A stretch of DNA of 10,021 nucleotides from Prevotellaceae bacterium (GTDB lineage: Bacteria > Bacteroidota > Bacteroidia > Bacteroidales > Paludibacteraceae): assembly GCA_031290375.1 (NCBI GenBank), contig JAITNR010000240.1, positions 1-10,021 of the forward strand, given 5' to 3'. Made by a program: the position numbers and the translations under genes. Positions 1 through 5,817 of the stretch are shown piece by piece (the first letter of the stretch is position 1; the number at the start of each line of letters is the position of its first letter). The notes under the pieces are model-generated. The model saw only the letters and a list, made by a program, of their open reading frames with translations, was not told the DNA's origin and did not search any database.

Positions 1-16
1 CTTTGCACCCGATTTT
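1..16. repeat. Right half of a hairpin element cut by the window edge
   Basis: The first 16 bases match 8323-8338 at 15 of 16 positions. There the same sequence is the descending arm of a terminator-like hairpin. The ascending arm of this copy would lie left of the window. I infer that the window opens in the 3' arm of a related hairpin or terminator of an upstream gene. This cannot be proven from a half element. Confidence 0.4.
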
Positions 17-156
17 GAACTTAAATGGACTTTAATTAACAATTAACTCAACACATGTTACCTAACTCGCTATCAACCATCGGTTATTCAGCAAATAAAA
101 ATGTTTTAACATTTTTTATGACTGAAATGTTTGGTAATATGGAAAATTTTGTTAAA

Positions 157-180
157 CACACACACACACACACACACACA
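157..180. repeat. (CA)12 dinucleotide microsatellite
   Basis: Twelve perfect CA units follow GTTAAA and end at TGAGC. The tract is unusually long for a bacterial dinucleotide repeat and should be prone to slippage. It lies in gene-free DNA more than 500 bases from the nearest supported start codon. Reading frames across it give low-complexity THTHTH or VCVCVC peptides with no supporting signal, so I see no coding role. A short alternating CG run (208-217) follows 27 bases later. Confidence 0.9.
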
Positions 181-207
181 TGAGCAAGTTCCACACTACT
201 TATTGCA

Positions 208-217
208 CGCGCGCGCG
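208..217. repeat. (CG)5 alternating purine-pyrimidine run
   Basis: Five CG units lie just downstream of the (CA)12 tract in AT-rich surroundings. Both tracts alternate purine and pyrimidine, the kind of sequence known to adopt left-handed DNA under negative supercoiling. No gene or regulator can be tied to it. Confidence 0.6.
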
Positions 218-305
218 AAATATAATAAAAATCAGTTAAATACACAAGAAAGTTTAAGAAATTTTTCCACAGGAAAGTCGGAAGAATTTGTCGCAATCAT
301 TCTCG

Positions 306-377
306 TCATTGCGGGCTTGACCCGCAATCTCCAAATTGAAGAGAGTGCTGTGGATTGCTTTGCTCCGCTCGCAATGA
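306..377. repeat. 72-bp palindromic dispersed-repeat-like element
   Basis: The ends are inverted copies: TCATTGCG at 306-313 and CGCAATGA at 370-377. Inside, ATTGCGGG (308-315) and CCCGCAAT (321-328) form a perfect 8-bp stem with a 5-base loop. On the right, ATTGC (354-358) pairs with GCAAT (371-375). Small intergenic elements with this type of sequence are dispersed in many bacterial genomes and produce spurious peptides such as AGLTRNL or RVKPAMT, which also appear when this stretch is translated. I infer a REP/MITE-like repeat. Family membership was recalled, not searched. Confidence 0.65.
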
Positions 378-391
378 AGCAACCCCCAAGT

Positions 392-409
392 ACAATGTTA
401 CCACATTGT
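392..409. other. Short perfect hairpin
   Basis: ACAATGT (392-398) and ACATTGT (403-409) form a 7-bp stem with the loop TACC. No T-run follows, so it is not an intrinsic terminator. It lies between the 72-bp palindromic element and the inverted-repeat block at 444-649, and is probably part of the same cluster of mobile or decayed repeat DNA. Confidence 0.5.
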
Positions 410-468
410 TCATTATTGCAGAAGCAATCCAATATCAAAAAACTGCTTATCCACAATAAGCAAGTTGA

Positions 469-605
469 TTTAAAAATCCACAGGATTTTCATATCAATAG
501 AAATGCAGGCTCTCCTATTGTCGGTATTCCGTAGGAGTTCAACTCCTACGGAGTTGGTGTGGTGTGGGTGGGCGATTATTTCTATTGATTATGTATGTCC
601 TGACA
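469..605. repeat. Dispersed repeat, copy A
   Basis: The left 31 bases (469-499) match copy B (2754-2784) at 29 of 31 positions, and the right ends of the two copies are also similar (581-605 and 2856-2879). Internal inverted repeats, ATCAATAGAAAT (493-504) and ATTTCTATTGAT (578-589), enclose a strong central hairpin. The two copies lie in the same orientation on either side of the frameshifted secreted-protein gene. Together with the conserved ends, this supports a small non-autonomous dispersed element of unknown mechanism. Confidence 0.7.
528..552. other. Strong hairpin in the centre of repeat copy A
   Basis: CCGTAGGAGTT (529-539) and AACTCCTACGG (541-551) are perfect inverted copies around one central base. 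T528 and A552 extend the stem to 12 bp. No T-run follows. It is the core of the dispersed element. Copy B has a different centre, so the middle is the variable part. Confidence 0.7.
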
Positions 606-703
606 GACAAAAATGTGGCATAAATCTTACTTGCTTATTGTGGTAAGCAGTATTTAAAAATTATTCAAATAAAATATTTATTAACTAACAAAATATTATT
701 CAA

Positions 704-1222
704 ATGAAAACAACAAAAGTTTTATTTATCACGTTGCTTATCGCAGCGATGGTGACAATGCCGCAAAGTGCAAAGTCGCAGGTTACAATCGGCTCCAGTG
801 AGGAACCGCAACCGTTTTCACTGTTGGAGTTGATTTCCAACGAGCAACATGGACAGGGCTTGCGTTTGCCGCAACTCACTAACGGCGACCTCATCAAGTT
901 GACGGGTTCGGATGATTTTGTGGCAAAAAAGAACACAGAAGCACGCGGACTGACAATTTACAATAGCACTCGAAATTGTGTACAGTACTGGAATAGTACG
1001 GAGTGGGTTGATGCAGCTGTGAGAGCCTGCCTGCCTGTTCCTCTTGCCCCCGTTATTTCCGACACACAGAAGGTTTGCAGCACCGGCACTGTTGCCGATT
1101 TATCGCCAAGCGGCCTTAGGTTGGTACAAGGCTCTTACAGGCGGTACGGCTCTGGCTTCAACCACTGCTTTGACTTCCTTGGGCGCAAGTCCTCTCCCTC
1201 TTTACGCTTCTCAAACGGTTAA
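704..1222 (+). CDS. Secreted FISUMP-type protein, N-terminal part (upstream of a frameshift)
   Basis: This is the 5' part of a gene that continues in another frame. It starts at ATG 704, the only start that yields a clean export signal: K2, a hydrophobic stretch (about residues 5-18), then a Sec-type cleavage region near AKSQ (about residue 25). Residues after that (VTIGSS..., LLEL, GLRLPQL, GLTIYNS, CVQYWNSTEW) resemble the conserved N-terminal region of surface proteins in Bacteroidota that end in a Fibrobacter succinogenes major paralogous domain. Homology-like sequence ends at L138-R139 (1115-1120). The remaining ~33 residues to the stop at 1220-1222 look like out-of-frame read-through. 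The natural continuation WYKALTGG is in the next frame. There is no Shine-Dalgarno. Base composition is richer in GC than the AT-rich flanks. Confidence 0.75.
   Translation: MKTTKVLFITLLIAAMVTMPQSAKSQVTIGSSEEPQPFSLLELISNEQHGQGLRLPQLTNGDLIKLTGSDDFVAKKNTEARGLTIYNSTRNCVQYWNSTEWVDAAVRACLPVPLAPVISDTQKVCSTGTVADLSPSGLRLVQGSYRRYGSGFNHCFDFLGRKSSPSLRFSNG
1115..1124 (+). other. +1 frameshift point in the FISUMP-type gene
   Basis: Upstream codons read ...S-P-S-G-L-R through AGG at 1118-1120. Downstream, the conserved-looking W-Y-K-A-L-T-G-G begins at TGG 1122-1124. One extra base (the T at 1121 or 1122) separates the frames, and removing it gives LRWYKALTGG. The same place reads CTT AGG T, one base off the CUU-AGG-C heptamer known for +1 frameshifting in yeast Ty1. 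A real mutation, a sequencing error and recoding all fit the sequence. Confidence 0.7.
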
Positions 1223-2552
1223 CGGCGTGGAAAGTGAGGCAAGAACACCTGTAACGATAACGCTTATCGACTGCTCTTCTGAGCCTGCCGGCGCTGTTAC
1301 TACTTTTGTCAGAGTGATGTACGATTTCCAGCACCAAAGGCTTGAAGCATACAAAACAGGCGGCGGAGATGCCAGCAGTTTCAAGTGGCAAGTAAGTACA
1401 GGCAACGCCTTTGTGGATATACCGGGTGCACCCAATTCCAAGTATTACACTGTGCCTGCGAACTTTTACGCTGATGCTGTGGCAGGTATTCTTTCCACTC
1501 AAACTGAGGCTGTAGATGCGAATGGAAACAAATCGTTGAATTTCCGTTGCATTCTTACGAACCCCGCAGGAACAGGAAATACGGCGGCTTTCAACCTTGT
1601 CTTTATCAACACTTCGACTTATGCAACTATTAACGGCAGGAAATACGTTACTTTGGGCAAAGGTAGCGGCGGAAAAACAGTTGATGGCGGCAGTACAGCT
1701 ACAATGCAAATGCTGCTTCTCAATCTCGGACAAAGCGGCGACAATTACAATCTCGATTATGACCAATACGCCAGCGACGCAGGCGATTTAGGTGACTTTT
1801 ATCAATGGGGACGTGTTGCTGACGGACACCAAAATACTGTTTGGTACAAAGGTACTGACCATATAGATTCGATTGGGACTTCCGCAAAATGGTCTACGAC
1901 TAATTACCCTGTTGCTGATGGAAAGACCTCTGGTGCTGTTGTTCGCGGGACTGCTACTGATATTTACGACACTTACGACCAGGTATTAAGTTCTAAAACA
2001 GATTATTTCGGCAAGTTTATAACATATTCCACTAACGCCGATTGGAATATTAACGAAACCGACGACCGTTGGGGGGGTGCTTCAGATTTTAATAATCGTG
2101 CTTCCGACATTCCCCTTAGTAGTTGGGCTCATCCCTCCAACAATCCTTGCCCCTCTGGTGTTGAAGGTTGGAAAGTACCGAGCCGTTGGAATTGGTGGGA
2201 TTTGGTCAGGGGTGACGGCGTTACTATACCTTCAACTGTTGATTATAACAATAACCCTGATAATACTTGGTGTTCTTTTATCTCCAACATCAACGGTGCT
2301 ATTGACGGTACTATCATTATAAGTAATGCCACCGGCGAGCGCGTTTTTCTGCCCGCTGCCGGTACTCGCAATTCTAGTGCTGGTACGTTGTCCTACGTTG
2401 GCTCGGGCGGCTACTACTGGGCTGGTACATACTACACTACAACCTTTGCGTGCTATTTGCAATTCTACAATGGTGTCGTGACCGCAGGTCACAACGCCAA
2501 CAGCTACGCCAAGACCACTGGCTTCAGTGTTCGCTGTGTCGCAGAATTCTGA
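1122..2552 (+). CDS. FISUMP-type protein, C-terminal part: Ig-like modules plus FISUMP domain
   Basis: This is the 3' part of the split gene. The frame is open from about 1044, but without ATG near its beginning, and meaningful sequence starts at TGG 1122. Counting in the repaired 615-residue protein, residues 140-170 finish an Ig-like module (WYKALTGGTALAS...YASQTVNG). Residues ~205-300 form a second one (FKWQVSTGNAFVDIPGA...). About 306-615 is a FISUMP/TIGR02145-like domain: INGRKYVTLGKG, the N-P-C-P-S-G segment at 480-485 followed by GWKVPS, FLPAAGTRN, GGYYWAGT, and the terminal FSVRCV. Such proteins are secreted or surface-associated, and the role of the domain is not established. I see no type IX secretion C-terminal domain. 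The gene ends 508 bases before sdhC, with a terminator between. Confidence 0.75.
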   Translation, partial: WYKALTGGTALASTTALTSLGASPLPLYASQTVNGVESEARTPVTITLIDCSSEPAGAVTTFVRVMYDFQHQRLEAYKTGGGDASSFKWQVSTGNAFVDIPGAPNSKYYTVPANFYADAVAGILSTQTEAVDANGNKSLNFRCILTNPAGTGNTAAFNLVFINTSTYATINGRKYVTLGKGSGGKTVDGGSTATMQMLLLNLGQSGDNYNLDYDQYASDAGDLGDFYQWGRVADGHQNTVWYKGTDHIDSIGTSAKWSTTNYPVADGKTSGAVVRGTATDIYDTYDQVLSSKTDYFGKFITYSTNADWNINETDDRWGGASDFNNRASDIPLSSWAHPSNNPCPSGVEGWKVPSRWNWWDLVRGDGVTIPSTVDYNNNPDNTWCSFISNINGAIDGTIIISNATGERVFLPAAGTRNSSAGTLSYVGSGGYYWAGTYYTTTFACYLQFYNGVVTAGHNANSYAKTTGFSVRCVAEF

Positions 2553-2674
2553 TTCGGTTATTTATTAATCTTTAATATACAAAGTTATGTTAAATTATTC
2601 ATTACATGAGAATTTGCTTACAGACAAAGTCTTGAAAGTATTATAAAACAACTGTTTTACAGTCTATTAACAAT

Positions 2675-2703
2675 GCGGGCGTTAGTTTTTTTCTAACGCC
2701 CGC
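2675..2703. other. Perfect 11-bp GC-rich stem with a T7 loop
   Basis: GCGGGCGTTAG (2675-2685) and CTAACGCCCGC (2693-2703) pair perfectly around a loop of seven T. No T-run follows the stem, so on its own it is not a classical terminator in the + direction. It stands 11 bases before a second hairpin that shares the CTAACGCC sequence, so the pair probably acts as one 3'-end structure for the upstream gene. Confidence 0.6.
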
Positions 2704-2714
2704 GTAGTGTCGTC

Positions 2715-2738
2715 ACTAACGCCAGTGTTAGTTTTTTT
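2715..2738 (+). terminator. Intrinsic terminator of the FISUMP-type gene
   Basis: ACTAAC (2715-2720) pairs with GTTAGT (2727-2732), with one further G-T pair inside, and T2732-T2738 forms a seven-T tail. It lies about 160 bases after the stop at 2552 and supports termination before the sdh operon. The stem is short, so strength is uncertain, but the preceding 11-bp hairpin may assist. Confidence 0.65.
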
Positions 2739-2753
2739 CCAATGCTTGCTTGG

Positions 2754-2879
2754 TTTAAAAATCCGCAGAATTTTCATATCAATAAAAATATATTCCAAAC
2801 CAATAGAATAATGTGAAACATCTACGAGGTTTTGGTTGGTCGAAACGAGCATTTTTCTATTGATATGAATGCCCTAACA
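2754..2879. repeat. Dispersed repeat, copy B
   Basis: The left end (2754-2784) matches copy A at 29 of 31 positions. The right end (2856-2879) matches the right end of copy A with small differences. Inverted repeats TTCATATCAATA (2773-2784) and TATTGATATGAA (2858-2869) are perfect over 12 bases. The centre differs from copy A and lacks its strong hairpin. Orientation is the same as copy A. No coding frame is present. Confidence 0.7.
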
Positions 2880-2953
2880 AGAAAAATGCAACGATTTATT
2901 TCGCAAAAACAATGGCGCCTCAAAAAAAGTTTTAGCCGATTAAAAAATTAATT

Positions 2954-2998
2954 TGTATATTCAAAAAATTAATATTACTTTTATCTTTTGAATATACA
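2954..2998. promoter_or_regulatory. Perfect 13-bp inverted repeat upstream of sdhC
   Basis: TGTATATTCAAAA (2954-2966) and TTTTGAATATACA (2986-2998) are exact inverted copies separated by 19 bases, ending 62 bases before the sdhC start. The right arm overlaps TATCTTTTG (2982-2990), one base longer in spacing than the Bacteroidota -7 element TAnnTTTG. I infer an operator or leader hairpin controlling the sdh operon. The promoter assignment is weak. The rest of 2880-3060 is AT-rich with no other recognisable site. Confidence 0.45.
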
Positions 2999-3060
2999 TT
3001 TATAATGTTTTGATAATTAGGATATTAGTAATTATAAATAATAAATAATTTTAGAAACTT

Positions 3061-3756
3061 ATGTGGTTAATTAATTCTTCGATTGGAAAGAAATTTGTAA
3101 TGAGTGTTACCGGTACAGCATTGGTGCTCTTTCTTTTGTTTCACGGAGCAATGAATCTGGTTGCGATTATTTCGCCTGAGGGGTATAATGCAATCTGTGC
3201 TTTTTTGGGAGCAAACTGGTACGCTGTTGTTGCGAGTATAGGGCTTGCGGCATTGGTTGGAGTGCATTTTGTGTACGCCGTTGTACTGACTTTTCAGAAT
3301 TATCGGGCGCGAGGGGACGAACGGTATGCGGTGTCAAAATCTCAATCTGAGGTTGAGTTCTCGTCAAGAAATATGTTTATTCTTGGCTTGACGGTTGTAG
3401 GCTTTCTTGTATTGCATCTCTACAATTTTTGGTTTAAGATGCAGTTCTCTGAACTGACAGGTATAAAAACAGGGGAATTCGAGCCTCAAAACGGAGCAGA
3501 ATACGTCAAGGCACTGTTTTCAAACCCTGCATATTGCGTTGTATACCTTGTTTGGCTTGCGGCAATTTGGTTTCACCTCACGCACGGCATCTGGAGTGCG
3601 TTGCAGACCTTTGGTCTGAACAACAATACGTGGGTGAAAAGAATTAAATTCATTTCATACGTGATTACCACTTTTGTGGTATTGATGTTTGCTGCCGTAG
3701 TTATTTTCTACGGTGCTTCTGCAATATGTAATGGAACAACTGCCTTTGTCTGGTAA
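3061..3756 (+). CDS. sdhC: Succinate dehydrogenase/fumarate reductase cytochrome b558 subunit
   Basis: This is the membrane anchor of succinate:quinone oxidoreductase (or fumarate reductase). It binds haem b and passes electrons between quinone and the SdhB clusters. The 231-residue product has about five hydrophobic helices (near residues 12-37, 53-78, 104-124, 156-182, 195-222). Histidines that could be haem axial ligands lie within them: H28, H69, H119 and H172/H175. This is the pattern of the single-anchor, di-haem b558 family (TIGR02046-like), as in Bacteroidota and Wolinella-type enzymes, rather than the E. coli SdhC/SdhD pair. The start ATG 3061 follows an A/T-rich leader without Shine-Dalgarno, typical of the phylum. 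It is the first gene of the operon, and sdhA begins 46 bases after its stop. The name frdC is an equally valid label. Sequence alone does not show the direction of the reaction in vivo. Confidence 0.93.
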   Translation: MWLINSSIGKKFVMSVTGTALVLFLLFHGAMNLVAIISPEGYNAICAFLGANWYAVVASIGLAALVGVHFVYAVVLTFQNYRARGDERYAVSKSQSEVEFSSRNMFILGLTVVGFLVLHLYNFWFKMQFSELTGIKTGEFEPQNGAEYVKALFSNPAYCVVYLVWLAAIWFHLTHGIWSALQTFGLNNNTWVKRIKFISYVITTFVVLMFAAVVIFYGASAICNGTTAFVW

Positions 3757-3802
3757 CTCCCTTACAGTCTCAATTAAAAAAAATCATAAAAAAAAGATAA
3801 TT

Positions 3803-5782
3803 ATGTCAAGTATAAAATTGGAGAACGGTATGTTCAAAACGGAAGTGCCCACAGGACAACTGTCGGAAAAATGGGGAAATTTCAAAGACCATCAAAAACT
3901 TGTAAATCCCGCTAACAAAAGGCGTTTGGACATTATTGTGGTAGGTACGGGACTTGCAGGTGCATCTGCTGCTGCCTCTCTGGGCGAACTCGGTTTTAAC
4001 GTGCTGAATTTCTGTATTCAGGACTCGCCGCGCAGAGCACATTCCATCGCTGCTCAGGGCGGTATCAATGCCGCAAAAAACTATCAAAATGACGGTGACT
4101 CTGTTTATCGCCTTTTCTACGATACAATCAAGGGTGGCGACTATCGTGCCCGTGAGGCTAACGTATATCGTTTGGCTGAAGTGTCGAACAGTATCATTGA
4201 CCAATGTGTTGCTCAGGGTGTTCCTTTTGCCCGCGAATATGGCGGATTGCTCGACAATCGCTCTTTTGGCGGGGCTCAGGTTTCGCGCACGTTCTACGCA
4301 AAGGGGCAGACAGGACAACAACTGCTGCTCGGTGCCTACTCCGCTCTCAGCCGTCAGGTAAGCAAAGGTTCTGTTAAACTGTACACACGTTACGAAATGC
4401 TTGATGTTGTGCTGATTAAAGACAATGACGGAGAGGAACGTGCAAGAGGTATCATTGCAAGAAATCTCAGAACAGGCAAACTTGAACGTTTCTTTGGACA
4501 CGCTGTTGTAATTGCCACAGGTGGTTATGGAAATACCTTTTTCCTTTCTACTAATGCGATGGCGTCAAACGGCTCTGTTGCTGTTCAGGCTTACAAAAAA
4601 GGAGCATACATTGCAAATCCGTGTTATGCACAGATTCATCCTACCTGTATTCCTGTCCACGGTGATTATCAGTCGAAACTGACGTTGATGTCCGAATCTC
4701 TGCGTAATGACGGAAGAATCTGGGTGCCCAAAAAAAAGGAAGATGCCGAGGCTTTAAGGGCAGGCAAGAAAAAAGCGACAGAGATTCCCGATAACGACAG
4801 AGATTTTTATTTGGAACGCCGTTACCCCGCTTTTGGTAACCTTGTTCCCCGCGATGTGGCTTCCCGTGCTGCAAAGGAGCGTTGCGATGCAGGTTTTGGA
4901 GTGAATAATACAGGACTGGCTGTTTTCCTTGATTTCAAATATGCTATTGAAAGGCTCGGAAAGGACGTGGTAGAAGCTCGTTATGGCAATCTTTTTCAGA
5001 TGTATGAAAAAATTGTTGACGAAAATCCATACGAAACACCGATGATGATTTTCCCTGCTCTTCACTACACAATGGGCGGTATCTGGGTTGATTACGAATT
5101 GATGACTTCAATTAAGGGACTTTTTGCAATTGGTGAAGCCAACTTTTCAGACCACGGGGCAAACCGTCTCGGTGCATCTGCACTTATGCAAGGGTTGGCT
5201 GACGGATACTTTGTTTTGCCTTATACGATTCAAAATTATCTGGCTGACCAAATTCAAGTGCCAAGAATGAGCACAGATTTGCCTGAATTTAAAACAGCCG
5301 AGTGTGCAATTAAGGAAAAGATGATTAAATTGATGAATATAAGAGGCAAACGCACCGTAGATTCCATTCATAGAGAACTTGGACAGGTTATGTGGGAATA
5401 TGTCGGAATGGCACGTACCGAACAGTCTTTGAAAATTGCTTTGGAAAAAATCAAGGCAATTAGGAAAGAGTTTTGGAGCAGTGTTTATATTCCGGGCACA
5501 AGCGAGGAGTTGAATGTGGAACTCGAAAAAGCATTGCGTCTGGCTGATTTTATTGAAATCGGATACCTGATGGCACTTGACGGACTTAACCGCAACGAGT
5601 CGTGTGGAGGACATTTCAGAGAAGAATATCAGACCGAAGAGGGTGAAGCTCTTAGACAGGATGAGAAATATTCTTACGCAGCCTGTTGGAAATACGGAGG
5701 TGAAGAGTCTGACCCTGAACTGATTAAGGAAGATTTGACATACGAATTTGTTCAACGTCAACAGCGCAACTATAAAAATTAA
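3803..5782 (+). CDS. sdhA: Succinate dehydrogenase/fumarate reductase flavoprotein subunit
   Basis: This is the catalytic subunit, interconverting succinate and fumarate at a covalently bound FAD on the cytoplasmic face. The 659 residues from ATG 3803 show the FAD dinucleotide-binding loop GTGLAG (48-53) and the motif HSIAAQGG, in which H80 is the expected covalent FAD attachment site. The HPT motif includes H279, and H421 lies in LHYTMGG. R455 lies in HGANRLG, the usual dicarboxylate-binding and proton-transfer neighbourhood. The C-terminal half (about 500-659) is the helical domain of the family. I chose 3803 over an upstream in-frame ATG at 3713, because that one lies inside sdhC and adds a lysine-rich, non-conserved extension. 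Length and motifs fit the Bacillus/Bacteroidota-type flavoprotein (TIGR01811-like). The gene appears intact. Its usual partner sdhB is not next to it but about 3.3 kb downstream. Confidence 0.95.
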   Translation: MSSIKLENGMFKTEVPTGQLSEKWGNFKDHQKLVNPANKRRLDIIVVGTGLAGASAAASLGELGFNVLNFCIQDSPRRAHSIAAQGGINAAKNYQNDGDSVYRLFYDTIKGGDYRAREANVYRLAEVSNSIIDQCVAQGVPFAREYGGLLDNRSFGGAQVSRTFYAKGQTGQQLLLGAYSALSRQVSKGSVKLYTRYEMLDVVLIKDNDGEERARGIIARNLRTGKLERFFGHAVVIATGGYGNTFFLSTNAMASNGSVAVQAYKKGAYIANPCYAQIHPTCIPVHGDYQSKLTLMSESLRNDGRIWVPKKKEDAEALRAGKKKATEIPDNDRDFYLERRYPAFGNLVPRDVASRAAKERCDAGFGVNNTGLAVFLDFKYAIERLGKDVVEARYGNLFQMYEKIVDENPYETPMMIFPALHYTMGGIWVDYELMTSIKGLFAIGEANFSDHGANRLGASALMQGLADGYFVLPYTIQNYLADQIQVPRMSTDLPEFKTAECAIKEKMIKLMNIRGKRTVDSIHRELGQVMWEYVGMARTEQSLKIALEKIKAIRKEFWSSVYIPGTSEELNVELEKALRLADFIEIGYLMALDGLNRNESCGGHFREEYQTEEGEALRQDEKYSYAACWKYGGEESDPELIKEDLTYEFVQRQQRNYKN

Positions 5783-5817
5783 GACTCAGGTTTTTATTGA
5801 CTTTAAAAAAATAGCAT

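Larger units (their letters stand above)
444..649. repeat. Inverted-repeat-bounded block (~206 bp) enclosing repeat copy A
   Basis: The 22 bases at 444-465 are matched in reverse complement by 629-649, with a single one-base gap. Each arm is also partly self-complementary: GCTTAT (445-450) pairs with ATAAGC (456-461). The block encloses dispersed repeat copy A (469-605). There is no plausible coding frame and no transposase. It could be a MITE-like element that has picked up a second repeat, or two oppositely oriented copies of a small palindrome. Confidence 0.55.

Noticed and set aside
97..117. AT-only hairpin resembling a terminator
   Set aside because: The stem is only A-T pairs apart from one G-C, and the upstream gene is outside the window, so I cannot tell it from chance in AT-rich DNA.
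84..492. Minus-strand open frames (84-296 with VCVCVC, 232-492 with RVKPAMT)
   Set aside because: They are translations of the CA tract and the palindromic repeat on the opposite strand. RVKPAMT-like peptides are familiar false calls from dispersed repeats.
131..646. 171-codon open frame on the + strand with THTHTHTH and AGLTRNL peptides
   Set aside because: It runs through the CA microsatellite, the 72-bp palindromic repeat and repeat copy A. Its sequence is exactly the spurious translation of these repeats, with no start context or homology-like region of its own.
2480..2552. Type IX secretion C-terminal domain on the FISUMP-type protein
   Set aside because: The protein ends in the FISUMP motif FSVRCVAEF. 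There is no further beta-sandwich tail with the usual glycine- and lysine-containing sorting signal.
3713..3802. Upstream in-frame ATG that would extend SdhA by 30 residues
   Set aside because: It lies within the sdhC coding region and adds a lysine-rich, non-conserved stretch. ATG 3803 follows an A-rich leader typical of the phylum and gives the usual N-terminus.
3806..5761. Long minus-strand open frames opposite sdhA (for example 3806-4501 and 5147-5761)
   Set aside because: They are shadows of the strongly conserved sdhA coding frame and show no independent family motif.
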